From contig NZ_CP071867.1 of assembly GCF_028751545.1 (NCBI RefSeq), positions 1,833,306 through 1,897,305 of the forward strand: a stretch of 64,000 bases of DNA. The letters are read 5' to 3'. Numbering within the stretch: position 1 is the first letter of the stretch; each line of letters opens with the position of its first letter. Of this stretch, positions 39,118-48,984 are shown piece by piece. A program made the translations under genes and the position numbers. A model generated the notes under the pieces. It was not told where the DNA came from and ran no database searches. It worked only from the letters and a program-made list of their open reading frames with translations. The stretch is from Gilliamella sp. B3022 (lineage in GTDB: Bacteria > Pseudomonadota > Gammaproteobacteria > Enterobacterales > Orbaceae).

Positions 39118-41034
39118 GTGATTGATGATTTTTCAGAAAGCGGTTTGCTGGCTAAAGCTATTGATGGATTTGTAGCACGAGAGCCTCAGCGCAATATGGC
39201 AATCAAAGTTTCTGAATCGATAAAAAATAACCATTCGCTTGTTGTTGAAGCTGGAACTGGAACAGGCAAAACATTTGCTTATTTAGTACCCGCTTTGCGT
39301 AGTGAGAAAAAAACAATTCTTTCAACAGGATCAAAAAATTTACAAGAACAACTTTTCAGTAAAGATTTACCCATTATAAAAAAAGCACTTAATTACACAG
39401 GTAAAATATCACTTCTTAAGGGGCGAGCAAATTACCTTTGTCTAGAACGGTTGTATCATCAATATGCAGGTGCAGGCGATCTTGATAAAGACTTACGCGT
39501 CGATCTTGTTCGAGTTAAAAATTGGTCAATAAAGACTGAAGATGGTGATATAAGTAAATGTACTACTGTTACCGAAGAAAACCCGATTTGGTCAATGTTA
39601 ACCAGTACCAACGACAATTGTTTAGGCAGTGATTGCGAACATTACAATGATTGTTATGTTGTCAAAGCTCGCAAACGTGCCTTAAATGCGGATGTAGTGG
39701 TGGTAAATCATCATCTATTTTTGGCTGATGTAGTGGTAAAAGATACTGGTTTTGGGGAGCTTATCCCTAAAGCAGATGTTATGATTTTTGATGAAGCGCA
39801 TCAACTACCCGATCTAGCTTGTCAGTACTTTGGTCAACAGTTAACTAGCCGTCAACTGTTCGAACTAGCTAATGAAATAAATCTAACTTATCGCACAGAA
39901 GTAAAAGATATGGTGCAATTACAGCAATGCGCTGATAAACTTCAAAAATGTACGCAAGATTTACGACTATTAATTAGCCAACAATCACCTAAAGGCAACT
40001 TACGTTTTTTATTCAATCAAGAAACAGTTAAAAATGAGTTATCTTATCTGGTTGATGCTTTAACTTTTTGTCGTGAAGTTGTGTTATTAGCCGTTGGGCG
40101 ATCGTCAACGTTGGATAACTGTTTTGAAAGAATAAATCAATATATTACTCTTTTAAATCGATTACAAAAGACAAATGTAACGGGTTTTAGTTATTGGTAT
40201 GAAAGTACTAATCACTATTTTATTTTTGCTTTAACTCCTTTATCGGTGGCAGATAAGTTTACTCAATTAATTACTGAACGTAATGGAAGTTGGATATTTA
40301 CTTCTGCAACGTTATCTGTTGATAATCGATTAGACTATTTTACTAAACGTCTAGGTTTAGATAACGTAGAATCATTAATACTTGAAAGCCCATTTGATTA
40401 TGTAAATCAAACTATTATGTGTGTACCACGTTATATTCCCTCACCCAATGAACAAGGTAATGCAAAGACATTAATCGATATTTTATTACCAGTTATAGAA
40501 GCGAATAAAGGACGTTGCTTCTTTTTATGCACTTCTTATGCAATGATGAACGCATTAGCCAAACAATTTCGAGAATTAACTTCTTTGCCGGTGTTGGTTC
40601 AAGGCGAAACCAGTAAAGTTAAATTGTTGGATCAATTTATCCTAAAAGGCAATGCATTACTGATTGCAACCAGTAGCTTTTGGGAAGGGATTGATGTTAG
40701 GGGAGATACCTTATCTTGTGTTATCATAGATAAGTTACCTTTTACGTCACCGGATGATCCTCTAATGAAAGCCCGTATGGAAGATTGTCAAATGCAAGGT
40801 GGTGATGCATTTAATGACGTACAACTACCTGAAGCCGTTATTACCCTAAAACAAGGTGTCGGACGTTTGATACGTCATCATAACGACAGAGGTGCAATTA
40901 TAATTTGCGATAATCGATTAGTGATGCGATCTTATGGTGCAACATTTATTAATAGTTTGCCTCCTTCGCCAAGAACACGCGATGTAAATAAGGTAATAAA
41001 TTTTTTATTAGCTAAAAGTGAATTACAAAAATAA
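39118..41034 (+). CDS. yoaA: DinG-family XPD-like helicase YoaA
   Basis: This 638-residue 5'-3' helicase, related to DinG and XPD, has Walker A EAGTGTGKT, the DEAH box in MIFDEAHQL and motif VI QGVGRLIRH. Iron-sulfur cysteines are visible in NYLCLERL and in DNCLGSDCEHYNDC. E. coli YoaA acts with the polymerase chi subunit in repair of stalled forks. It starts with GTG. The neighbour tsaB follows 17 bases later, as in E. coli. Confidence 0.94.
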   Translation: MIDDFSESGLLAKAIDGFVAREPQRNMAIKVSESIKNNHSLVVEAGTGTGKTFAYLVPALRSEKKTILSTGSKNLQEQLFSKDLPIIKKALNYTGKISLLKGRANYLCLERLYHQYAGAGDLDKDLRVDLVRVKNWSIKTEDGDISKCTTVTEENPIWSMLTSTNDNCLGSDCEHYNDCYVVKARKRALNADVVVVNHHLFLADVVVKDTGFGELIPKADVMIFDEAHQLPDLACQYFGQQLTSRQLFELANEINLTYRTEVKDMVQLQQCADKLQKCTQDLRLLISQQSPKGNLRFLFNQETVKNELSYLVDALTFCREVVLLAVGRSSTLDNCFERINQYITLLNRLQKTNVTGFSYWYESTNHYFIFALTPLSVADKFTQLITERNGSWIFTSATLSVDNRLDYFTKRLGLDNVESLILESPFDYVNQTIMCVPRYIPSPNEQGNAKTLIDILLPVIEANKGRCFFLCTSYAMMNALAKQFRELTSLPVLVQGETSKVKLLDQFILKGNALLIATSSFWEGIDVRGDTLSCVIIDKLPFTSPDDPLMKARMEDCQMQGGDAFNDVQLPEAVITLKQGVGRLIRHHNDRGAIIICDNRLVMRSYGATFINSLPPSPRTRDVNKVINFLLAKSELQK

Positions 41035-41051
41035 ATTATTTTGGGAAAAAA

Positions 41052-41732
41052 ATGAGTACTATTTTAGCCATTGATACTACAACAGAGGCTTGCTCTGTTG
41101 CATTACTCTATTGTAATGAAATCACATACGATTTTAAAATATCTGCTCGAGATCATACTAAGCAGATTTTACCTATGATTGATAACCTTTTAAAACAATC
41201 AGATTGTTCACTTTCTCAGGTAGATGCGGTAGCCTTTGGTGCTGGTCCTGGTAGTTTTACTGGGGTTAGAATAGGTATAGGAATAGCACAGGGATTAGCA
41301 CTTGGTATTGATAAACCTATGATAGGGGTTTCAACTTTGATGACTTTAGCTCAGGGGGTATATCGTACTAAGCAGGTAACGAATGTTATTGCTGCGATAG
41401 ATGCCAGAATGAATGAAGTCTATTTAGGTCAATATCAATACGATAATGATCATTGGCAAGCAACTATTCCTGAGTGTGTCATTACTCCAGAACATGTTAT
41501 AGAGAAAGTTAAAGATTTTTGTAATAATTGTTATAGTGCTGGTACTGGATGGCAAACTTATCCAAATATGCTAGAAAATATTCACTCAAGCGATATTGTG
41601 TTACCACATGCTCAGGATTTGATAGTCATAGCCGAAAAGAAGTGGCAGCAAAATGAGTGGGTTAGTGTTGAAAATGCTGATCCAACTTATTTACGTAATG
41701 AAGTGACATGGCAAAAACTGCCAGGTCGTTAA
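41052..41732 (+). CDS. tsaB: tRNA t6A biosynthesis protein TsaB
   Basis: This 226-residue ASKHA-fold protein pairs with TsaD and TsaE to make t6A37 in ANN-decoding tRNAs. It shows ILAIDTTTEACSVALL, FGAGPGSFTGVRIGIGIAQGLA and AAIDARMNEVYLG. Length matches E. coli TsaB (231). Confidence 0.95.
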   Translation: MSTILAIDTTTEACSVALLYCNEITYDFKISARDHTKQILPMIDNLLKQSDCSLSQVDAVAFGAGPGSFTGVRIGIGIAQGLALGIDKPMIGVSTLMTLAQGVYRTKQVTNVIAAIDARMNEVYLGQYQYDNDHWQATIPECVITPEHVIEKVKDFCNNCYSAGTGWQTYPNMLENIHSSDIVLPHAQDLIVIAEKKWQQNEWVSVENADPTYLRNEVTWQKLPGR

Positions 41733-41735
41733 AAA

Positions 41736-41758
41736 GAAAAAGCCACCTAATGGTGGCT
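41736..41758 (-). terminator. Terminator between tsaB and grxA
   Basis: AGCCACC (41741-41747) and GGTGGCT (41752-41758) form a 7-bp stem. The T-tract (TTTTTCTTTTT) is on the minus strand, so it mainly ends grxA transcripts. It may also slow tsaB transcripts. Confidence 0.8.
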
Positions 41759-41785
41759 AAATTATTCTCGAAAATCGAGTTTCGA

Positions 41786-42052
41786 TTATTCTCTGAAAAG
41801 TCCTAAATGCTCTTTAGCATAAGCTTCAAAATCTGTACAACCACCAATCGGCTTTTCATCGATAAAGATTTGTGGAACGGTTTCTACTGGTTTGCCAACA
41901 CTTCTAGATAGATCTTCTTTCGTAATGCCTTCAACATTAATATCTACATAACGGTAAGAAAAGTCATCACGCTCTTTAGACAGTTTTTCGGCTAATTCTT
42001 TAGCTCGTACACAATATGGACAACCTTCGCGACCAAAAATTACAGTATACAT
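41786..42052 (-). CDS. grxA: Glutaredoxin 1
   Basis: This 88-residue cytosolic dithiol glutaredoxin has the active site GCPYC (Cys12, Cys15), the cis-Pro in ETVPQIFID and GGCTDF at the glutathione site. Similarity to E. coli GrxA, the reductant for ribonucleotide reductase, is high. A palindrome AATGTATA-TAC-TATACATT (42080-42098) lies just upstream, in its promoter region. Confidence 0.95.
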   Translation of the reverse strand: MYTVIFGREGCPYCVRAKELAEKLSKERDDFSYRYVDINVEGITKEDLSRSVGKPVETVPQIFIDEKPIGGCTDFEAYAKEHLGLFRE

Positions 42053-42766
42053 TTTTCACCTCTGATAAATTATTTTATGAATGTATATACTATACATTAC
42101 TTTTTAAGAAGAAAAGCAAATATACGTAGTTTCTTTAATAAATTATATCTATTGATGCTATCAATTAACCATCAAGATCATTGTGAAATAAAATAATTTT
42201 AATGTATTTATCTATTTTCTCTTAGTAAGTATTGAGTTAATTTATTCTAATATTCAGAAAACCTAAAGTTTTTTACATCTTTTTCTTGATTTTTCATATA
42301 AACCATAATGATACAGTCATAAAAGTGAAAGACAATTGTAAACTGGAATAGTTAAAATAAAATTAATGAAATGAGAGGAAAAGAAAGAAAACTAAAATAA
42401 ATTTTTTAATTGTTGTAAAAAAGTTTCAGGTTAACTATACGTTTCAATATATATAAGATATTTGTTTGGAACTTTATTCATTAACACTGTCATAGAGTTT
42501 TGGCAAGATACATTGCAATGCTATCTAAGCATAGAGTGAAAAAACAACTTTATAAATGAAGAAAGATAAAAAGACCTTAAAGAAATCATTTGAACCATTT
42601 TGAAAATGAACTGTATTTTTCATTAGCTATTTTATTGCCATTTATGTTTAAAAACCTCTCCAATAACTTTGAGATAAAGTTAAATGACATCACAAAGATA
42701 TTTTTATTATATTAATTAAAATTTAATCGTTATAATTTACTCTAATGAAAAAAGCTGGATATAGAT
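42053..42766. other. Long intergenic region between grxA and yggN
   Basis: These 714 AT-rich bases show no convincing gene in any frame. Only the grxA-proximal palindrome (42080-42098) stands out. Short open stretches (for example 42440-42535) have no start or ribosome binding site. It could be a graveyard of a lost gene. Confidence 0.4.
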
Positions 42767-43456
42767 ATGTTAAAGAAATTATTATTGATGGTCATCATTT
42801 TTCCCACTACATTGTTTGCTGCCCAAAAAGAGTGTCCGGTCAAGCCAAGTTATAACATCATAGTAACTAGAGAAAATGTGCATATTTTCGATAAAAAAAA
42901 TGATTTAATGATTAAACCTAACGGTGAAGTTATATTTAATGAAAAAAATCTTATACTCCAACCATCATTAGAAAAACAAACACAAAAATTCCAGGCAAAT
43001 TTACGACAGCAATTACCAAAATTGGAACAGGAAGCTTTGAGTATTTTAACCGAAGTTAAAATAACATTTGAAAAAGCCATAAAAAATAAATTAGGCAATG
43101 ATAATGAATTGCATGATGAATTAAGTAAATTATATAAGAGATTAGTTAAATTACTTCACAAATCTATAATGACTGAAAGTGGCAATACTCAATTTTATTA
43201 CCAAGATTTTAATAATTTAAAAAAAGATGGTGAAGCGATCGGTAAGCGTATTTTTTATAACGTAGTAGGGGGTAGCATCATCAACTTTGATTTTTTCAAA
43301 AATTATGGCGCAATAAAACAAATCTCGAAAAATGAATGGAAAGATCAGAAACCTAAACTAAAAGCTTTCGATGCTCATATTTGTTCCGTTATCACTGATA
43401 TTGATGACCAATATCAGCTAATATTAACTCAACTTAATCAATCAACCTATAAGTGA
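42767..43456 (+). CDS. yggN: YggN-like periplasmic protein (DUF2884)
   Basis: This 229-residue protein has a signal peptide (MLKKLLLMVIIFPTTLFA, cut before AQKEC). The mature part resembles E. coli YggN: CxVxP near the start, LMIKPNGEVIFNEKNL, LRQQLPKLEQEAL and a late HICSVITDIDD. Cys near both ends may form a disulfide. Function is unknown in the family. Confidence 0.82.
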   Translation: MLKKLLLMVIIFPTTLFAAQKECPVKPSYNIIVTRENVHIFDKKNDLMIKPNGEVIFNEKNLILQPSLEKQTQKFQANLRQQLPKLEQEALSILTEVKITFEKAIKNKLGNDNELHDELSKLYKRLVKLLHKSIMTESGNTQFYYQDFNNLKKDGEAIGKRIFYNVVGGSIINFDFFKNYGAIKQISKNEWKDQKPKLKAFDAHICSVITDIDDQYQLILTQLNQSTYK

Positions 43457-43525
43457 ATAGACATTAATAAAAACTTTTGCGAAAATACTTTTCTATTATC
43501 AACCCAGTTGAAGATGCAGAAGTTT

Positions 43526-44377
43526 ATGACAGCAAATATTATTGATGGAAAATTATTAGCCAAGCAAATCAGAGATGATATTGCTAGTAAGGTAAAACAA
43601 CGAATTGAAAATGGTTTATCTGTTCCAGGACTTGCTGTCGTGCAGGTAGGCTCAGACCCAGCTTCAAAAATTTATGTTAGAAATAAGCAAAAAGCCTGTG
43701 ATGATGTAGGATTTGCTTCTTTTTCTTATGATTTTCCCACTTCATCAACAGAAGAGTTATTAACTCTTATCGATGAACTTAATCAACGTGCCGATGTACA
43801 TGGTATTTTAGTCCAGCTCCCTTTACCGGATAATATTGATAAAACTAAAGTCCTTGAGCGTATACATCCTAGTAAAGATGTTGATGGTTTTCATCCATAC
43901 AATATTGGTCATTTATTACAACGAGATCCGCTGTTACGTCCATGTACTCCTTATGGAGTGATTAAAATGTTAGAGTCAACAGGCATTAATTTATCTGGAT
44001 TAAATGCCACCGTTGTGGGAGCTTCAAGTATTGTTGGTCGCCCTATGGCCCTAGAGCTTCTATTATTAGGTTGCACTACAACTATAACTCATAGTCGTAC
44101 CGTAGATTTAGCTAAACATATTAGTAATGCTGATATTGTTGTTGCCGGAGTTGGTATTGCTAATTATGTTAAAGGTGAATGGATTAAACCAGGTGCAATT
44201 GTGATTGATGTTGGTATTAATCGATTACCTGATGGTAAACTAGTAGGGGATGTTGAATTTGAAACCGCAGTTGAGCGCGCCGGTTGGATAAGTCCAGTTC
44301 CTGGTGGCGTTGGTCCCATGACTGTAGCAATGCTAATGAGTAATACGCTAGAAGCATGTGAAAAATTTGGCAAGTAA
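43526..44377 (+). CDS. folD: Methylenetetrahydrofolate dehydrogenase/cyclohydrolase
   Basis: This 283-residue bifunctional enzyme makes 10-formyl-THF from methylene-THF. It shows the catalytic Lys in [43 protein letters not shown], the NADP loop [15 protein letters not shown] and [14 protein letters not shown]. Upstream TTG and ATG codons are in frame (43508, 43514), but MTANIIDGK at 43526 matches the family start. Confidence 0.96.
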   Translation: MTANIIDGKLLAKQIRDDIASKVKQRIENGLSVPGLAVVQVGSDPASKIYVRNKQKACDDVGFASFSYDFPTSSTEELLTLIDELNQRADVHGILVQLPLPDNIDKTKVLERIHPSKDVDGFHPYNIGHLLQRDPLLRPCTPYGVIKMLESTGINLSGLNATVVGASSIVGRPMALELLLLGCTTTITHSRTVDLAKHISNADIVVAGVGIANYVKGEWIKPGAIVIDVGINRLPDGKLVGDVEFETAVERAGWISPVPGGVGPMTVAMLMSNTLEACEKFGK

Positions 44378-44448
44378 ATAGAGAAACATTCTCTTAATTT
44401 TGGATATGTAAATTTAAATTAAAAAATGAAAATAATAAGGAACCGTTT

Positions 44449-44940
44449 ATGATTATATTTCACACTACTTTAGGTGATATAAAAATTGAGACTTTTGAAG
44501 AAAAAGCGCCACAAACAGTTAAAAATTTTGTTGAATATTGCCAAGAAGGTTTCTACAACAATACAATCTTCCATCGTGTTATTAATAATTTTATGATTCA
44601 AGGCGGTGGTTTTGAGCCTGGTATGAAGCAGAAAAAAACCAAAACACCGATCAAAAATGAAGCGGATAATAATTTAAAAAATAATCGTGGAACATTGGCC
44701 ATGGCTCGTACATCCGATCCTCATTCCGCTACTGCACAATTTTTTATTAATGTTGTTGATAATGATTATTTGAATTATCGTTCATCTGACATTAATGGAT
44801 ATGGTTATTGTGTTTTTGCTCAAGTCGTTGATGGTATGGACGTAGTTGATAAAATTAAAGGAGTAAAAACAGGACGTAGTGGTATGCATTCAGATGTGCC
44901 TGTTGAAGATGTAATCATTATGAGTGTAACGGTTGAATAA
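44449..44940 (+). CDS. ppiB: Peptidyl-prolyl cis-trans isomerase B (cyclophilin)
   Basis: This 163-residue cytosolic cyclophilin has [14 protein letters not shown] with the catalytic Arg, RGTLAMART and [14 protein letters not shown]. Similarity to E. coli PpiB is very high. The site AAGGAA lies before the ATG. Its end overlaps lpxH by eight bases, as the two are also neighbours in E. coli. Confidence 0.97.
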   Translation: MIIFHTTLGDIKIETFEEKAPQTVKNFVEYCQEGFYNNTIFHRVINNFMIQGGGFEPGMKQKKTKTPIKNEADNNLKNNRGTLAMARTSDPHSATAQFFINVVDNDYLNYRSSDINGYGYCVFAQVVDGMDVVDKIKGVKTGRSGMHSDVPVEDVIIMSVTVE

Positions 44941-45685
44941 TCCAAATCGTTATTTTATTGCAGATATTCATCTAACTGATAATGAGCCTGTTCAGGGTTA
45001 TTTTGATATAACCGCAGGCTTTTTATCTTTCTTAGAGAGCTTACCTGATTGCTGTGAACTCTATATTTTGGGTGATTTATTTGATTACTGGATAGGTGAT
45101 GATGTTAATTCAAAATTACATCAAAAAATTGCCCTTGCGTTGCGATCACTCACGGAACGGCAAATAAGAATCTATTTTGTTCATGGTAACCGTGATTTCT
45201 TATTAGGTAAAAAATATGCAAAGTTATGTAATATGACAATTCTACCGGATATTAACTGTTTACCTACTGGAGAGAGTAAAATCCTCTTTTTACATGGTGA
45301 TTTGCTATGCACGGATGATCCTCAGTACCAAAAATTTCGTAACATCATGCATAAGAAGTGGTTACAAAAAGTTTTTTTGATGCTTCCTCTATTTATTCGT
45401 TTAAAGATTGCTAGCAAATTGCGACAAAAGAGTTGTTTACATAATAGAATTAAGTCAGAAAGTATTATGGATGTTAATCAACAAACTGTTGAAAAGATGA
45501 TGATCAAATATAATGTCAGTACTATGGTACATGGTCATACACATAAGCCAGCAATACATCAATTTTTAGTTAATGGTCAGCCCGTTAGCAGATTAGTTTT
45601 AGGTGCTTGGCATGATGGTGTGTCTTATATTAAACAAGATAGTAATTGTGATGCATTACAACTTTATAACCATTCTTTTAAATAA
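44933..45685 (+). CDS. lpxH: UDP-2,3-diacylglucosamine diphosphatase LpxH, TTG start
   Basis: This 250-residue calcineurin-like enzyme removes UMP from UDP-diacyl-GlcN to give lipid X in lipid A synthesis. Metal motifs are [32 protein letters not shown] and HGHTHKPA. No ATG precedes the first metal motif, so the TTG at 44933 inside ppiB is the only good start. Translation is thus coupled and probably weak. The 3' end overlaps the convergent modC by 22 bases. Confidence 0.94.
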   Translation: MNNPNRYFIADIHLTDNEPVQGYFDITAGFLSFLESLPDCCELYILGDLFDYWIGDDVNSKLHQKIALALRSLTERQIRIYFVHGNRDFLLGKKYAKLCNMTILPDINCLPTGESKILFLHGDLLCTDDPQYQKFRNIMHKKWLQKVFLMLPLFIRLKIASKLRQKSCLHNRIKSESIMDVNQQTVEKMMIKYNVSTMVHGHTHKPAIHQFLVNGQPVSRLVLGAWHDGVSYIKQDSNCDALQLYNHSFK

Positions 45686-46347
45686 TCACACTGTAATATA
45701 TTGTTAGTGTCTCCATAACTCAGTAACTTTCCTTGTTCTAAAATAACCACATTGTTTGCTATACGCTTAACTTCATTAATGTTATGAGTGACATAAATAA
45801 TAGGCACTTTTAACTCGCTAACTAATGTATCAATATAAATTAATAGCTCTTTTTTTCGTGGCATATCTAATGCTGATAGTGGCTCATCCATTAATAATAA
45901 TTCAGGATTGGTTAATAATGCTCGACCAATTGCCACGCGCTGTTTTTCACCACCAGATAACATTGCAGGGTAACGTTTTAATAAGTGGTGAATGTTAAGC
46001 ACATCAATGATTCCGTTAAATCTCTCTCGATCAATATTCTTTGTACCGTAAGTTAGATTCTTTATCACTCTTAAGTGAGGAAAAAGTAAAGCATCTTGAA
46101 AAACGGTACCAATATTCCTTTGTTCTGGGGGAATAAAAATATTTTGATTGGTATCAACTAATTTTACATCATTAAGTGAAATTTTACCTTTATCTGGTTT
46201 AATCAAACCATTTATTAAGTTAATCAGCGTTGATTTTCCTGCACCAGAAACACCTAAAATGGCTGTAACACCTTGACAAGGAATTGATTGCTCAAATTCA
46301 AAGGAAAAAGTAGGCAATTGTTTAACAACATCTATTTTAATCATCAT
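45664..46347 (-). CDS. modC: Molybdate ABC transporter ATPase ModC, lacking the TOBE domain
   Basis: This 227-residue ATPase has Walker A GVSGAGKST, Q-loop TVFQDALLFPH, signature LSGGEKQR, Walker B LLLMDEPLSALD and H-loop VTHNINEV. E. coli ModC has about 352 residues with a C-terminal MOP/TOBE regulatory domain; this one ends right after the ATPase domain ([16 protein letters not shown]). No frameshift remnant is visible, since lpxH codes on the other strand there. It starts one base into the modB stop (TAATG). Confidence 0.92.
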   Translation of the reverse strand: MMIKIDVVKQLPTFSFEFEQSIPCQGVTAILGVSGAGKSTLINLINGLIKPDKGKISLNDVKLVDTNQNIFIPPEQRNIGTVFQDALLFPHLRVIKNLTYGTKNIDRERFNGIIDVLNIHHLLKRYPAMLSGGEKQRVAIGRALLTNPELLLMDEPLSALDMPRKKELLIYIDTLVSELKVPIIYVTHNINEVKRIANNVVILEQGKLLSYGDTNNILQCDYLKEWL

Positions 46348-47039
46348 TAATTGCCTAATAATTTCCGTTTATGCCAGCGGTTTAAAACTTCTGATAAAAA
46401 TAGAGCAACCAATGATAGTGTAATTGAAATGATGCATAGCCTTAAAGTGGCATTTTCTCCATTAGGCATTTGTAATAATGTATACATCGCAAGGGGTAGG
46501 GTTCTTGTTTCACCTTGAATATTCGAGACAAAGGTAATAGTAGCGCCAAATTCGCCAAGACAACGCGCAAAACCGAGCACAGTGCCCATTAAAATACCAG
46601 GAAATGCCAAAGGTAGTGTGATTGTCATAAATACTCTTAAACGATTTGCACCTAATGTTCGTGCTACATTTTCCAAACGTGTATCAATCGATTCTATCGC
46701 TAAACGAATTGAGCGAACCAGTAGTGGAAAGGCCACCGTAGCAGAAGCTAATGCTGCACCTTGCCAGTTAAAACTAAAGCTAATACCCAAATAATGAATT
46801 AACCAGCCACCGATTACACCGTTGCGTCCCATCGTCAATAACAATAAATAACCAAGTACTACTGGTGGTAGCACTAAAGGTAGATGTACAATGCTATCGA
46901 GTAAGGATTTGCCATAAAATTGACATCTCGCTAGGATCCAAGCGGTCAAAATACCAATGGGCAAACTAAACAAAATTGCTGCTCCAGCTATTTTTAGACT
47001 AAGTAGCAATGTTTGCCATTCATATAAGGTCAATATCAT
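46347..47039 (-). CDS. modB: Molybdate ABC transporter permease ModB
   Basis: This 230-residue inner-membrane permease has about five TM segments. The ATPase-contact EAA loop is ENVARTLGANRLRVFMTITLPLAFPGI. LARCLGEFGATITFVSNIQGETRTLPLAMY is a typical ModB stretch. It sits between modA and modC. Confidence 0.96.
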   Translation of the reverse strand: MILTLYEWQTLLLSLKIAGAAILFSLPIGILTAWILARCQFYGKSLLDSIVHLPLVLPPVVLGYLLLLTMGRNGVIGGWLIHYLGISFSFNWQGAALASATVAFPLLVRSIRLAIESIDTRLENVARTLGANRLRVFMTITLPLAFPGILMGTVLGFARCLGEFGATITFVSNIQGETRTLPLAMYTLLQMPNGENATLRLCIISITLSLVALFLSEVLNRWHKRKLLGN

Positions 47040-47051
47040 ATTAATTCGTTA

Positions 47052-47804
47052 CTATTTTGTTACAAATCCATATTTTTCGTAAATCATTTTAGCATATGGA
47101 GATTTTAAATATTGATAAAAATCGTTTGCTTCAGGTTTTAATAAAGTAATGGGATACTCAATAGATGCAAATGTTTCGGCAGGAAAGACTCCTACAATTT
47201 TTACTTTATTGCTTACTTTTGCATCAGTAGCGTAAACAATACCTAATGCGGCTTCATTACGTTCAACTAGCATTAATGCATCGCGCACATTACTCGCAGG
47301 GACAAATTGTGGTGTGAGTTTATCAAATACGCCTAAATGAATTAGTGATTCTTTAGCATAAAGCCCTACTGGTACATGATCGGGATCACCTATTGATAAC
47401 CTTTCTCCTTTAGGAAGAATCTCATTCCAATTGGTACGCATATCAATTTCAACTTTCTTTAATTTTGATTGCGCAGGTGCAATTAAAACTAACTTATTTT
47501 TTATTAAATCCTCTTTATCTTTGACTAGTTTTTTTTCAATAAGATAGCTCATCCATTTTTGATCAGCTGACATAAAGATATCAGCAGGGGCACCTTGTTG
47601 AATTTGTTTTGCCAAAACCGAAGATGAGGCAAACGAAAAAACAACATCCACATTTTTATGACTGATTTTATATTCTGAAGCAATATCGAGCATCGCATTC
47701 GTTAATGAAGATGCCGCAAATACCGTTACTTTTTCAATAGCCTGTGTAGTAAAAGTTGGTATCAAAGCCGTTATGGCAAACATAAATATAGTGCGCTTTT
47801 TCAT
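47052..47804 (-). CDS. modA: Molybdate-binding periplasmic protein ModA
   Basis: This 250-residue binding protein has a signal peptide (MKKRTIFMFAITALIPTFTTQA). VTVFAASSLTNAMLDIA and FSFASSSVLAKQIQQGAPADIFMSAD carry the oxyanion-binding serines; VPASNVRDALMLVERNEAALGIVYATDA follows. An ATG four codons earlier (47816) is in frame, but GAGGA fits the ATG at 47804. Confidence 0.95.
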   Translation of the reverse strand: MKKRTIFMFAITALIPTFTTQAIEKVTVFAASSLTNAMLDIASEYKISHKNVDVVFSFASSSVLAKQIQQGAPADIFMSADQKWMSYLIEKKLVKDKEDLIKNKLVLIAPAQSKLKKVEIDMRTNWNEILPKGERLSIGDPDHVPVGLYAKESLIHLGVFDKLTPQFVPASNVRDALMLVERNEAALGIVYATDAKVSNKVKIVGVFPAETFASIEYPITLLKPEANDFYQYLKSPYAKMIYEKYGFVTK

Positions 47805-47938
47805 TCTATTCCTCATTCCTAAAAAGAATTTATCCTATTTGGTTAAAAATGTACGTCATGGTTATGATGCAAATGCCTGTTATTTTTATTATTTAATAAA
47901 ACTCTTTTTATAAATAACAATAAAAAATATAGTAACAT

Positions 47939-47966
47939 TTCGTTATATAAAATAAAACATATCGAT
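47939..47966. promoter_or_regulatory. Candidate ModE box upstream of modABC
   Basis: TTCGTTATATA (47939-47949), six bases, then AACATATCGAT (47956-47966) matches the E. coli ModE consensus ATCGNTATATA-N6-TATATAACGAT as I recall it: 10 of 11 in the left half and 8 of 11 in the right, with exact spacing. It lies between modA (minus) and modE (plus). ModE bound to molybdate would repress modABC. Confidence 0.72.
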
Positions 47967-48189
47967 GTAATTGATCGTAGTGATAATCAACAAATGAATT
48001 AGAAAAGACCTGATTTTGTATCACTAATGTATTAAAAAGAAAAAATTGTAAATCAGCAAATTGATTTATTGATTTCCTTTATTAAAAAAGAATTGTTTCT
48101 CGCAAATTTTGTAGGAAGCGATAAAAGGGTCTACAATACCTAAATTGTTTTTTTATAAAGCTATTTTTAAAGTTTATCAAGGTATATAA

Positions 48190-48969
48190 ATGAACTTATC
48201 GCCTGACATATTGTTAACACTAAATTTGAACCAACAGCTTTTTATTGATCCAAGGCGCATTGCTTTACTTAAAGCAATTGATCAAACCGGTTCATTAAGC
48301 CAAGCGGCCAAACAAATTGGGCTGAGTTATAAAACGGCTTGGGATGCAATTAGTGAAATTAATAAACTAACAGCCAAACCTTTCTTAATAACAGCAACTG
48401 GAGGAAAAAATGGTGGTGGTACTAAATTAAGTGCTTATGCAGTGAGATTTATTCAGCTTTACGATCTTTTAACCCAATTACAGCATAATGCCTTTAACAT
48501 ATTAAATGATGATAATGTACCTCTAGATGATATTTTAAAGGCCACTGCAAAATTATCATTACAAACCAGTGCTCGAAATCAATTATATGGTTATGTTAAA
48601 CATATTGAAGCGAACCATATTGCTGGGTATGTTGATGTTAAATTAAGCGATAACCAAACAGAATTAAAAGGTTATATCACTCAACAAAGTATTGAAAGAT
48701 TAAAGTTAAGTATGAATAAAACAGTACTTTTGTTAATCAAGGCCCCTTTAATTGAGTTAAATGATGCTAATGAAAATTGTTTATCAGTTGAAGTCGAAAC
48801 AATCAAAACTGACGGTGAGTGGACTGAAATTAAATTCTTGTTACCATCAGGTATACAACTTTATGCAAGCAAAGTAACCCATGAAGTTAAGCAGTATGCT
48901 TTATATAAAGGGAAACGGCTAACAATATCAATTCATCCTCAACATATTATTGTTGCCACATTAGTTTAG
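48190..48969 (+). CDS. modE: Molybdate-responsive regulator ModE
   Basis: This 259-residue protein has an N-terminal winged HTH (RIALLKAIDQTGSLSQAAKQIGLSYKTAWDAI, residues 22-55) and two MOP/TOBE domains, the first starting at TSARNQLYGYVKHIE (near 130) and the second near 200. TSARNQ binds molybdate in E. coli ModE. It is divergent from modABC and 15 bases ahead of modF. Confidence 0.95.
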   Translation: MNLSPDILLTLNLNQQLFIDPRRIALLKAIDQTGSLSQAAKQIGLSYKTAWDAISEINKLTAKPFLITATGGKNGGGTKLSAYAVRFIQLYDLLTQLQHNAFNILNDDNVPLDDILKATAKLSLQTSARNQLYGYVKHIEANHIAGYVDVKLSDNQTELKGYITQQSIERLKLSMNKTVLLLIKAPLIELNDANENCLSVEVETIKTDGEWTEIKFLLPSGIQLYASKVTHEVKQYALYKGKRLTISIHPQHIIVATLV

Positions 48970-48984
48970 TAAATCGAGGTCATT

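Noticed and set aside
42430-42560. Short open stretches resembling a gene end in the 42-kb gap
   Set aside because: They are under 40 codons, lack a start and ribosome binding site, and two competing frames look equally good.
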